Shown here in pieces: positions 33,145 through 44,400 of a DNA stretch of 64,000 nucleotides (the stretch's first letter is position 1; each line of letters starts with the position of its first letter). Source of the DNA: Culex pipiens pallens (lineage: Eukaryota; Arthropoda; Insecta; Diptera; Culicidae); NCBI RefSeq assembly GCF_016801865.2, contig NC_068938.1:8767020-8831019 (forward strand), given 5' to 3'. The notes under the pieces were generated by a model, which saw only the letters and a list, made by a program, of their open reading frames with translations, was not told where the DNA came from and ran no database searches. The translations under genes were made by a program, and so were the position numbers.

Positions 33145-34099
33145 GGGGAGAGTGGGGAGACTTGATCCCCTTTATTTGTATCACACATAACTCTGTCAAT
33201 TTCTCACAAAACTATGATTTATTTGCATGAATTGAAAGCTTAAACATTTATCTATGTTTGGCTAATAAGGGTATTCCATCAGATGAACTCTTCGATTCAT
33301 GCCAAGCGTTTTAAAAAAATATTTTAAACCGGCATTTTAAAAATGTTAGGGGTAACTTGATCCCCTTTTCAACATTTTGAAGAAATCTTAAGCAAAATGT
33401 TTCTTATTCATCTAAACTTTTTATTTTCTATAAGTTACAGCAATTTCACATAAAACATGAACGTTTGTGTTCAAAATATAACAAGTTTTGTTTGTAAAAT
33501 ATTTACAAACTTAAAATATTATTTTTAGACCAAAATTAAGCATGTTTACAAAAGCTGGAATTTTTTGATTGAAAAACTTTTGAAAAAAGGTTCAAACTGT
33601 AGTAAGTTATGTACAAATATACTAAAGAAAACTATGTATGAAAACCCTGCCCAATTGATTAATCTTGAGGCTGATTCCAGTGACTGTAAAAATGCAGGGA
33701 TCAAGTCTTCCTAAACGCACTTTTTTAAATAATTGATTGTAAAAATAGTATGACGATAAATTTAACATCAAATGCGTAAGGGTTTTGGATTTGATAAGTT
33801 TATCAAACAATTCATGTATAAAAAATATTTTTTTGAATAATTTTTGAGTGTTTTCTATACATACCAAAACAAAGAAAAAAAGATCTCTTGGAAGTTTTTT
33901 GCAGCTCGTTTTAGAAAAATGTCAATCTGAATCTGAATCAATCTGAAATTTTTGTAATTTTTTTTCTTTGTTTTTTACAATGAGTTTTAGTTAATTTCGC
34001 ACAACTTTATAGAACAAAGCTAATTGTTTTACCCACATGCTGACGAGATACAGGCTTGGGATCAGGTGTCCCCGGGGATCAAGTCTCCCCACTCTCCCC
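33145..34099. mobile_element. MITE, 955 bp, TIR GGGGAGAGTGGGGAGAC, TSD TA
   Basis: The ends GGGGAGAGTGGGGAGACTTG and CAAGTCTCCCCACTCTCCCC are perfectly inverted and flanked by TA at 33143-33144 and 34100-34101. The terminal motif recurs inside: TAACTTGATCCCC near 33353 and GGGATCAAGTCTTCC near 33697. The interior is AT-rich with no transposase frame. TIR style and TSD are like the element at 42100-43492. Confidence 0.95.
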
Positions 34100-34612
34100 T
34101 AAATCAGAAATTTAACAATAAAGTTCAAGAATTACAATCATTTTCATAGATGTTTCACATTAAACAAATTTCAAAAGAAGCTTTAACTGACTTAACGAAA
34201 TGCAGCAAAATGAAACGAGAGCTGAATCGCTGTAAAAGGTACCAAGCTTGATAGACTCGGTTGAATCATGATCAGTTTTAAACTTGTTCAAAACTTTAAA
34301 AAACAAGTGAAGAATCTAATCTTAAAAATAATTCTGAGAAAATAATTTATTCACCATCTAATATTTTTTTATTCGTGCAATCATGCCAAATTTTTAAACA
34401 ATTTTGGTTTTAGGATTATGTTGTTGGAAGAAATTTTGCCATGCATTTCAAAATAATTATGAATATTTGAACATTTGGTTCTATCCCATTCCCCAGAATT
34501 CCATTCCCCAGAATCCCACTCCCCAGAATAGCCCATTCCCCAGAATGATCCATTCCCCAGAATGACCCGTTCCCCAGAAATATTTAGGACCTTGAAAAAC
34601 ATGTTAAGTTTC

Positions 34613-34695
34613 CCATTTGGTATAATTCCATTTAGCATAACGCCGTTTGGCATAACGTAATTTGGCATAATGACCCATAATAGTCAATTGGCATA
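34613..34695. repeat. TTTGGCATAACG-type short array
   Basis: About five units of 15-17 bp (CATTTGGTATAATTC, CATTTAGCATAACG, GTTTGGCATAACG, ATTTGGCATAATG) run next to the left terminal array of the fold-back element. Confidence 0.85.
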
Positions 34696-34796
34696 ATAAT
34701 ATTAAATTTTCAACATTAATTCAATATTAGAATCGCTTTAAAGAAGACATCGTGACTTGTGACAACTGCTGACACTAATTTATTTTTTTCATTCTT

Positions 34797-35125
34797 TAAG
34801 AAGGGAAAACTCTCTTTACTATGGATAACTGCTAAAGGAAAATTCAACTTGTGTCAGCATGCTGCAGTTATCACAAGTCAAGGGAGTTGTCCCTTCCTTA
34901 AAGAAGGCAAAATTCAACTTTAAAGCGAAATTTCAACTTTTGCCCGCATTTAGACAGTCAAGAGAGTTTTCCCTTCTGTAAAGAAGGGAAAATTCTACTT
35001 AAAAGGGAAATTTAAGCTTTGGCAACAGTACTGACAGACCAGAGAGTTTTCCCTTCTTTAAAAAAGGCAAAATTCAACTTTAAAGGGAAAATTAAACTTT
35101 TGTCAGCAGTTATCACAATAAAGGC
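34797..35125. repeat. ~80-bp tandem repeat
   Basis: GAGAGTTTTCCCTTCTTTAA followed by AAGGGAAAATTCAACTT recurs near 34880, 34959 and 35040, with a diverged unit before them. Each unit holds a small inverted pair (CCCTTCTTTAAAGAAGGG). Confidence 0.85.
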
Positions 35126-35254
35126 GAAATCCGAACACTCCACACTTTAAAACTGTTCACTTTTCGAAATAAAGTACATTCATAATAAAAATAAAACATT
35201 TCTGGGGAATGAATTTCTGGGGAATGGATCATTCTGGGGAATGGGATAGAACCG

Positions 35255-36317
35255 AAAAGTTGTATCTTCAGAAGGGATTTAATTATCTATTTGGTGTCTT
35301 CGGAAAAAGTTGATTATGAATTGGTTTTGAATAGGACTTTATCAGGAAATCTTAGATACACGGATACAATAATCCTCTATTTTTTATTTGATTGTTTATT
35401 ATTAAAAGTTGAATTCACAAATACACATTTATTATTTTTGAATTTTGTTGATATGCGATTAAAACAGATATCTTATGTGCAATAATTTAGGATGGAGCAA
35501 AATATACTACCAAAGTTATATAATTTCTTAAATGTGACTTTGAAAAAAATAACATCAAAAATGTTGTAAAATGCAAAATCAATTGTAATTTAAAAATACT
35601 CCACAATATATTTTTTTTGACTTTGTTGATCTAATTGCTGTTTGCTGAGAAAAAGTTTATGTTTTATGAAAACTGTGTTTTATTATCAGCTCATTTTTAC
35701 ACTCACGATATCTCAAAAACTATTGGTTCAGTTTTTAGTGTAAAAAAGAATAAAACATGAGATTTTTTCTGTTTCGCCATAATAAATCTCGGGCGAAATT
35801 TAAGAAAAAAGTCCAGCATGTTAAATTGAACAAATTAAGTAATTATTGGCCCTTTTGGAAGCTTGTTCAACAGATTACTCTTGAATTAAAAACAAAATCC
35901 AAATTTATTTAATTATAAATATGAATTTTATCAAGATAAAATTACGTTTATTAAAGGAGTTAAAAATTAAAGATTAAATAGATGACACTCAGAATTATTT
36001 TGGTTTTCACAAAATTTAAACCTTATAAGGCTGTTTTTCAACAAAGTAAAACAGAATTCGATGTTTTCTCATCCTAAAAAAATATTTTTTTTTCAGGCAG
36101 CTTTCACTCAATAACGTTTTTTTTAATTGCAAATCGGCGCAATTCAACTAAAACTAATAAGGTAAATTACGTTGAACTGCAATTTTTTGCGTCTTAAAAT
36201 AATATTTTTGTTCTTTTTAAACCACTTTTCTTCAAGAAAACCAGATTTTATCACATTCCAACATTGGCACCAGAGATGCCTATTTAAATCTCCTATATTA
36301 TAAAATAGTATCTGGTA
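35255..36317. other. AT-rich unassigned sequence
   Basis: TTTGGTGTCTTCGG near 35290 recalls a phrase in the 10-kb and 51-kb hairpins, but the match is short. No gene seen. Confidence 0.4.
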
Positions 36318-36427
36318 CATTTCGCCGAATGTCGTTTCACCGAATGGACCTTTCGCCGAAGGTCGTTTCACCGAATGGGTCGTTTCGCCGAATGGGTCGT
36401 TTCACCGAATGGACATTTCGTCGAATT
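36318..36427. repeat. Solo array of TTTCGCCGAATGGAC-type units
   Basis: About seven 15-17-bp units, CATTTCGCCGAATGTCG to CATTTCGTCGAATT, inverted relative to the array at 1094-1187. I found no inverted partner downstream in this window. Confidence 0.88.
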
Positions 36428-37028
36428 AAAAAAAAAGATTAAAATTAAAGGTAAACAAAAATATAAAAACACCAAAATTACCAAAAGCTGAAACAAAGAA
36501 TGATTAATGTTTGAAACTTTGCCGAAGACACTGACGCGAACAGAAGATTCCTTTCATTTTCGGATCTTGTTCATTTTGTATGACCCGCGCGCAATAAATT
36601 GTGTGTACTCTTTCACGGATAAATTTATGATGCAAAAAAAATTACTCTGACGAAAGGAATGCATGGACAAAGTTTCATCCACATAAAAAAATCAAATAAA
36701 AGTCAATCATAGACAATTGCCCTGAAGATTGAATCCAAGGGCTTATATCTTTTGACAGTGACAAGCAAAAAACTAAAAATTGTCTAAGTCGACCTATCCA
36801 CCTAAATTTCATTAAACTTTTCTTTAAAATTGTAGCAGATTTCACCGAAAAAAAATCTGATTTAAAATAATCAGTATCAGTACTCGGTGATCAAAACAAT
36901 TATGGAAATATTTTATAGAATTCTATAAAATCAGCACATTTAAAAACAATATTATAGAAATTTTGATGAAACTAAACAAAAACAAACTTTTAATGAGAAG
37001 TTCACTCAAAATTTCATTGAATGCGACC
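36428..37028. other. AT-rich unassigned sequence
   Basis: No gene or repeat structure recognised. Confidence 0.35.
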
Positions 37029-37036
37029 ATCTTTAT

Positions 37037-38030
37037 TAGGGTGTTTCATCCAAAACCAAAAGTTCTCAGAATCAGGCAAACCGAGGTTCCCTTAGTAGAG
37101 GATACCCATCGGGACTCTCATGCCAAATATCAGCCCATTTGGTTGAGAATTGGCCTGTCCCCAGCGGTTTAAAGTTTACATGGAAATTACTATGGGATTT
37201 TTGTGATTTTCGTTCAATCGTTCCTACAGGTCTGGGGACAACATGGATTCACTCGGAATAAAGACAGGTGTGTAGGGGATGGTCCAATGAACACATTCCA
37301 GAAGGAATTAGGCTTGTCCATTCTGTCCCCAAGGTGCGCATTGGATCGACGTCCGGTGTCTCCAAAACCAACGATTCATCCTTCAAATGCATCGCATTTC
37401 CTTAGTATGCTATGACGGCTAGGTGAAAACCACGACGCCCCATATGAGACGGTGAACACGTGGAGAGGCATCGATTGCATTATTAACACAAAATCATCAT
37501 TTTACGTTATTTAGAATAGTTGAAATTCTTCCAGGAACAACAATAATTATAATTTTATTACTTTAAAGTATGTTTCTGAGCCAAAACTTGAGTGAATGCT
37601 CTGCCACGTGTTCACCGTCTGACATGGGGCGTCGTAATTTTCTCCTAGCCGTCATAGCATACTAAGGACAATGCGTACATTTGAAGGGTGAATCGTTGAT
37701 TCTGGAGACACCGGACGTCGATCCAATGCGCACCTTGGGGACAGAATGGACAAGCCTAATTCCTTCTGGAATGTGTTCATTGGACCATCCCCTACACACC
37801 TGTCTTTATTCCGAGTGAATCCATGTTGTCCCCAGACCTGTAGGAACGATTGAACGAAAAGCACAAAAATCCCATAGTAATTTCCATGTAAACTTTAAAC
37901 CGCTGGGGACAGGCCAATTCTCAACCAAATGGGCTGATATTTGTCATGAGAGTCCCTATGGGTATCCTCTACTTGGGGAACCTCGGTTTGCCTGATTCTG
38001 TGAACTTTTTTGTTTGGCTGAAACACCCTA
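37037..38030. mobile_element. Long-TIR element, 994 bp, TIR TAGGGTGTTTC, 8-bp TSD ATCTTTAT
   Basis: ATCTTTAT is repeated exactly at 37029-37036 and 38031-38038. The inverted arms are about 450 bp (37037-37480 against 38030-37605) and highly alike: TAGGGTGTTTC, AACCGAGGTTCCC, GACAACATGGATTCACTCGG, CGTCCGGTGTCTCC. The centre is a unique AT-rich stretch. An 8-bp TSD is typical of hAT- or P-type transposases (established); the family here is inferred. Mirror-image 70-codon frames in the two arms are products of the palindrome. Confidence 0.96.
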
Positions 38031-38038
38031 ATCTTTAT

Positions 38039-40450
38039 TTAACTAATTGTTTTTCACAGATATTCAAATAAATTCTATGTTCTGCACCAAAATTAATAAG
38101 CAAATGCCGATTGCATTTGAAGGCACTGAAGGGATTATTGTTCTTAGTATTTTTATGTAACGAATAAACAAGAAACAAATCAATGTTGGTTTACAATGAC
38201 TATTTGAACTATTTTTAAATTGCATTTTTTTTTCAACTGTGCAAACTCAACCATCTCTCACCAAACTGATAGCGGGTCTCTGGGTGACGGTGGTGGAAGC
38301 GCTGCCCAACAGGCGAAACATGAAATATGCTGTTTCGCGGTTTAATACCAGCATTTTTCTCCCTCATTTGAGTACGCTACCGGGTGGAGGTTTGCCCGGT
38401 CTGGTTCGCAGACTGGATGGATGCTGCGAGGAGCAGCAGCAGCAGAGATGTTATCTCCGGTGATCTTTATGACATTTGAAAAGACAACTCTGACAGGCGA
38501 ACACCACCACCACCGCTGCTGAAGTAGCTGGGCACGCGCTCCACTCCAACTTTGCGTTTGAGTTGAGGTGGGCTTGGGCTGGGTTGATGGAAGAATAGAT
38601 CACCAGCCGAGAGCTAAATATGTTGTTATAATTTTACTTCTTTCTTTGCTGGTGGGGGTTTGGGTTTGGGCTGACGGTTTTCGCCAACTTCCTGGAAAGT
38701 ACGACAGGCTAATTAACCCATGGGCAGGTCGTGAATTATTATCGTGTAAAGAGGTGGGTGGGCTTTGTACCGTGTTCCGATGTCAGCTCACAATGTTGGA
38801 AGTTGTTTGCGAATTTGTACTCCTGACAGGGGGGCTGCTTGTCAAGATGCGATCTTGGTGTGTGCAATTTTGCTACAATGTTGAGTAATTGACTGTCAAT
38901 TTTGAAATTAGCGAAACAGCACGATCTAATCTTGGGCAAAATATTTTTTATTGATGTTGTGATATATTCATCTCAAGAATTTTGTGAATATTTTTGAACT
39001 ACTGACTCACAACCCTTTTGTAGAACCCAGCAGTCTGCATTCCTGAAAAGGTCGTTAGTTAGGTCCGCCAGACTTGAATGCATTAGACACGCGCAGAACT
39101 TCAATAACGCATTCGCGCTCTTCACATACAATACTTCACAGAACTTCAATCAATAAAATTGATGATATTTCGCTCTCAAACTAAACCACGACCCGAACAA
39201 TGGAACCTGCTAATGACCACATCGCGAGATCCGACCTTAAGCAACGGGTGTTACTCCTTTTCCAGTAATGACCAAAGGGTGCACAAAGGCCCTGGTTGGA
39301 CAATACCCCTTCACCAACTGACAGCATCAGCAGCAGCATCTTGGCAACAAGTAGCAGAAAATTTCCAATATTTCATCACTCATTCCAGGGGGATCGATTC
39401 GTCGCGGTCCCCGGGAAGAAGAACGTTTCCTTCTGGATGACGATCGAAAAGGGTTTCTTGATGATCATCATCTGGTACCACCGTTGCCTCGCCTTGGACA
39501 AATTGTTCTCGACATGACTCCCGCCGGCCATCACTGCTGACGATCGAGTTCCATTAATTTGAGCTAAATTTGATTGGAAAAGACATTTTTCAGAGTCCGG
39601 TCAGCACAAAAGAAGCTACTGCGCACGTCAATTGCCCCGGAGCAGCGAGCCCCCATACGGCTTTTCCCGGACCCGGAGAAGATGAACGAGGTTCGATTTT
39701 TATTGTTAAGTGGATTTCAATTACTGCCAACAATTGGAAGGTGAACTCGTTCCATCGATCTTTTCTCAACCTTGCGCGAGCGCACTCGATCTCCGAGCCG
39801 GAACATTAACCGCATGTGGTGATCTTTATTACCCCTTGGCAGTGGGACCTGGGGTACGCATTGGTTGGCTATGGTACTCCTTCCCAAAAGTACTCTCATA
39901 ACCGGGAAAATGGGAACTGTCTCCGGGTTTAGATCTTCTAAAGCAACGGGGTTTTGGGAGTGAATGGAGCTCTCTGGGAACTAGCTTTTACAAAAATCAG
40001 CATTAAATTTAAATTCCAATTTGCGCCTTAAAAGCAGCACAATTGCGCCATAAAAGCAGCAATTTATTTTAAATTTTACTATCATAAAAATACATTATTT
40101 TATATGCCACAAAACTTACTTACAAGAATAACAGCAACAAAATTCTGTAATCAATTGATCGAATTTTTATGGTATTAACTTTCAATTCGTAAAAGATAGG
40201 TCATCACAAATAATAAAAATCTACTGATGATAAACAATTTTCAATTTATTTGAATATTGTTTTACAGGAATTCTCGAGATTTACAGCAAACACCTTTTCT
40301 TGCAAAAATATTAAAACAGAAAAATCGCTTGTGAATTTTACATTATTCGAAAGCATAAACTAACAAAATTTCTAATAAACTTTGAACCTGATTCATTAAT
40401 TAAAAAATATCAAATCAAAATCTTCAAAAATTGACCAATTCAATCAGAAC
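38039..40450. other. Unique sequence, GC-richer at 38.2-39.9 kb
   Basis: Several overlapping frames (38239-38463, 38568-38888, 39159-39517, 39570-39901) have no known domain and conflict in register. A short CAG run lies near 38430-38444. AT-rich from 40000 on. No supported gene. Confidence 0.4.
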
Positions 40451-41572
40451 AACTGTTTTCTGAACATAATTAAGCCCCAAAACAACCTCCTTAAAATTGG
40501 GAGAAATTCATTTCAATTTGTATGGGTATTTTTCTACGAACCTAACTTAGTAGCTATTTGATTTTTGTAATTTTATTTTTTCTATCAATTGAAAAACTAT
40601 ACTTTCTCGAAGCATGTATCGTGCTTGTCTTGGTAAAATATACAGATTTTTTAAAACTATCATGATCATAAAATATACTCCAAATTTTCATAAAACTTGG
40701 TATTTGAAAAAAAAACAAAATTTTAATTATTAAACAATATCGTTATCAATTGATCGGAATTTTTTTTTAGAAGTAAAAATACAGTTTTTTGAAAATATTT
40801 TTTTTTTCAAAAACTACTTTTTTGAAAAAATAACTCTAAATTACAGCGATTGCGATATAATTTGTTGACCTATTGACAGTAACAATCTTTTTTGAAGCTG
40901 ATAAGAAATTTCAAAAAATTACGTATTTTCAATTTCAAATTACTGAAAATTCAGGTTTTTACAATATGGATTTAAATTACCGGAAATGGTTCAAACATTC
41001 CGAAAATAATAATATTTTTTTGGAAAATACTCTTTTTTTACAAAACTACGTAATTATCAAAATTTTAGAAAACTAGTAATCATCCAAATTTGAGAAAATA
41101 CTAAAAAAATCACAAAACTACAAATTTTTGAAAAAGTACTGAAAATATTATTTTTTTACAATATGGGTACCAAATGATCGGAAATTTTGCATGCATTTCG
41201 AGAGTAATAATACTTATTTTTTCATACTCAATTTTTTCTCATAGCTACGTATTTTTGAAAAAATACTAAACATTTTACGAATTGCAATCTGGGAACCAAA
41301 TGATCGGGAATGTGTTTTAACTATCGCCAGTAATTTCCCAAATTTTAGAAAATACGGAAAAAATCACAAAACTACGTATTTTTGAAAAAGTACTGAACAT
41401 TTCATTTTTAAAATACTCAATTTTTTCACAAAACGTATTTTTGAAAAAAAAAAGACAAAAAATATTACCAATTGCAATCTGGGGATCAAATGAGTAATTA
41501 TCCAAATTATAGAAAATACTTTAAAAAAATCACAAAACTCCGTATTTTCGAAAAAAGTACTGAAAATTTTGT

Positions 41573-42001
41573 TTTTGCAATTCCGTCGTGAAACTATTTA
41601 CTTTTCCTGTCATTCTTGAACGACGAAATAGCCTACATTTCTGTACCAAAAAAAAACAGAATCGAATAGCAACACTTTTCAAAAAAAAAAATGAAAAGTT
41701 CTACTTTTCAGCACTCAAATGGGTGCTGAAAAGTTGAACTTTTCAGCACTTGTTTCGAAAAGTAACACTTTTCAACATTTTTTTGATTCAAACGATTTAT
41801 TGACAAAATACATGAAAATTTGACATAAAATTTCACTCAGTGTGTGTTTTTTTGGAATTGCAAAAAATGTTGTATGGAATTCGATGCAAAACTTGATTTT
41901 TTCAGCACTCTTCGTATTTATCCAACTCGGTAAACCTCGTTGGATAAATGTACGACTCGTGCTGAAAAAATCCCCTTTTTGCAACTTGTTGCATAAACTA
42001 C
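41573..42001. mobile_element. Interspersed element, ~430 bp, starting GCAATTCCGTCGTGA
   Basis: It shares its ends with 48157-48377: GCAATTCCGTCGTGA..CTTACTTTTCCTGTCATTC on the left and TACGACTCGTGCTGAAAAA..GCAACTTGTTGCATAAACTA on the right. This copy has a longer middle that includes nested AAAAGT..CTTTTCAGCACT inverted motifs. The TSD was not resolved, and there are no obvious long TIRs. Confidence 0.75.
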
Positions 42002-42099
42002 TATTTTTTTACAATATGAGTATCGAATGATCGGAAATTTTGCATGCATTTTGAAAGTAATAATACTTATTTTTAATGTTCAATTTTTAAACAAAACTA

Positions 42100-43492
42100 G
42101 GGGAGTTTGGGGTAATATGGACAGTGGGGGTAATTTGGACACCCCTTTAAAAATCACGTTTTCTTCGGATATAAAGTGAAAACGGCAATTTAAGTGATAT
42201 AGCTAGTACTAGTAATGGCCTAGAAGTATGAATAAACCAAAAAAGTTGGAATAGGTTAAGTAGTTTTGGTATAATATGTAAAAGATTCCAAAGGCCGGTT
42301 GGCCCCGCCTTAAGTTCTAATATTTGAGGGTTGGGAAATAAGGTTTTGCAGGGGTTATATGGCAAAAAAGAAGTCAATTTTTGTTTAAGGGGGTTGCTTG
42401 GACGATGCCTGAGATATGTACGTATAAAAATTGTGCATTCTATCATTTTTTTTTCATCAAAAATTGCAATTTATGATAGAACATGCTATGGGGGTAATTT
42501 GGACATGGCTTGTGGGGTAATTTGGACATACCTGAAAGTCTACCTGTCAGGTAGAAAAAGAAACTTTCATGGTTGGTTGAGTTTTTAAAGGGATTTTGTA
42601 AAATTTAGAGGGATTTAAAATGTCAAAACACTCAAAAAGGAATGTGGACAATGAGAACTTTCACAAAACCCCTTTTTTTAATTTAGATAAATTTATTCCA
42701 ATATTCGAATTGATGAAAATCTGATTACTGTACATTTGGCGTTCAACTAGACTCTAATGTTGATTGCTTTCAATTAATTTCTTTGACATCTCTAATTTCT
42801 ATGCTGGTTTATAATATTATTTAAATTTGAAGGGCCACAGAATGTAAAACTAAAAAAAATATGGATAGTTTCAGGTTAATTAGTTCTATATAAAGATTGA
42901 TTTATATAAATCTAAACGATTCCTTAATGACTAAAAACTATACTTGTGCCTTATCCAGAATCAATGTTTAAATCATTTCAGAAGGAATGATTAAATTATG
43001 TATACTACACTGAACAATTTGTTATCTTCCTATTGAATTATAGTTCTATCACAAAATCATTATTTAAACCTTTGATGAAATATTGTGAGCAACACTTCAA
43101 AATATAAAGCAATTACAAAACCAGGTTAAGGATAAAAAACATGCTCAAAAAATCAAATGTTAAACTTTTTCTTCAACATGTGTCCAAATTACCCCGCAAA
43201 AGGTGTCCATATTACCCCACAATGTCTGTCCATATTACCCCACAAGGCATGTCCAAATTACCCCATAGGGGTGTTCATATTACCCCCACACAAAAATGTG
43301 GGGGTAATTTGGACACCTTTTAATTTTTGCGATAAAAATGGGGTTTTCATCAAAATTTATCGAAATGAACGACATTTTTCTATCAAATATGGTCTCTATT
43401 ATCCTCTGGTGTCATCCACATTCCTTTAAAATATCCATACAGCCCGTGGCAGAGCAATTTCCTTAGGGTGTCCAAATTACCCCACACTCCCC
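42100..43492. mobile_element. TA-flanked element, 1,393 bp, TIR GGGGAGTTTGGGGTAATATG
   Basis: TA flanks it at 42098-42099 and 43493-43494. The surrounding tandem repeat reads CAAAACTACGTATTTTTG when the element is removed, as in intact neighbouring units, which confirms the insertion. The terminal motif GGGGTAATTTGGACA is reiterated inside: near 42128, 42490 and 42513 in one direction, and as TGTCCAAATTACCCC or TGTCCATATTACCCC four to five times at 43180-43290. No transposase frame. Confidence 0.95.
43178..43317. repeat. Internal cluster of GTCCAAATTACCCCA motifs
   Basis: Five reiterations of the element's own terminal motif, followed by a reversed copy (GGGGGTAATTTGGACACC), form a subterminal cluster about 200 bp from the right end. 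Confidence 0.9.
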
Positions 43493-44400
43493 TACGTATT
43501 TTTGGAAAAATAACTCAATATTTTACCAATTGCAATCTGGGGATCAAATGATCGGGAATGTTCTTCAACTATCGTCATTTATTTTCCAAATTTAGAAAAT
43601 ACTGAAAAAATCACAAAACTAATTTTTTTTTCTGAAAATTTTGTTTTTTTAATGCTCAATTTTTTCACAAAACTACGTATTTAAAAAAAATCCAATTGCA
43701 ATCTGGAGATCAAATGAGTAATTATAAAAATTTAAGAAAATACTACAAAAAAAAAACAAAACTACAAAACTTTTTCGAAAAGTACTGAAAATTTCGTTCA
43801 ATTTCATATGAGTATCAAATGATCTTCAATTTTGCATGCATTTCGAAATAAGTAATAATTATTTTAATTACTATTTTTTCACAAAACTTTCTTATTTTTG
43901 AAAAAAATAGATAACTCGAATTTCTACTGATTGCAATATGGATATTTAATCACCGAGATTTTTTCTTCCCTAGCGACAGTAATAACACACATTTTTGAAA
44001 TCTCTCCAATTTTCACAAATCTAAGTGTTTTTGAAAAAAAAAAACTCAAGATTTTACCTATAGCAATAAGAGGTTTCGAATTATCGATTTTTTTTGTCTG
44101 TCGACTATAACAATGAGTTTTTCAAAATATTAAAAATTTTACAAAACTAAGTATTTTCAAAAAAGTACTGATTTTTGTTTTGTTTTTAAAATTCCTTTTT
44201 TTAAAACATCATTTTTTAAATATACGAGAATTATAAAAATTAACTTTAATAATGAGTATCTTTGAAAATACGCGGTTTTGTGAACATTTTGATTTCTTCA
44301 AAATAATTATTTGCGAATAAAAGATGTACAAGGTTGAGAAAATATAAAACAAATCAATTTTTTTTAAATTATTTACGTAGTTTGGTGATGATTTTGAGGA

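Larger units (their letters stand above)
34476..35254. mobile_element. Fold-back element with CATTCCCCAGAATC terminal arrays, ~780 bp
   Basis: The left end GGTTCTATCCCATTCCCCAG (34477 on) pairs with the right end CTGGGGAATGGGATAGAACC (to 35253). The left array has six units at 34486-34580; the right array has three at 35202-35244, opposite in direction. Inside lie a second short array, TTTGGCATAACG-type (34613-34695), and an ~80-bp tandem repeat (34797-35125). No coding sequence. Confidence 0.9.
40451..44400. repeat. Degenerate tandem repeat region, ~110-200-bp units
   Basis: CAAAACTACGTATTTTTGAA followed by ATTGCAATCTGGGGATCAAA and TGATCGGGAATG recurs near 41160, 41285, 41470, 42010, 43530, 43700, 43805 and 43930. 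Units are strongly diverged, with A/T runs. The region is interrupted by elements at 41573-42001 and 42100-43492, and the host repeat lets both empty sites be read. No coding sequence. Confidence 0.8.

Noticed and set aside
1094..36427. CRISPR-like appearance of short evenly spaced repeats
   Set aside because: The units are 15-17 bp, with no unique spacers of constant length, in clearly eukaryotic DNA next to inverted partners. They are element ends.
37203..37864. Two nearly identical 70-codon frames on opposite strands
   Set aside because: They are the two arms of the 994-bp inverted-repeat element, not duplicated genes.
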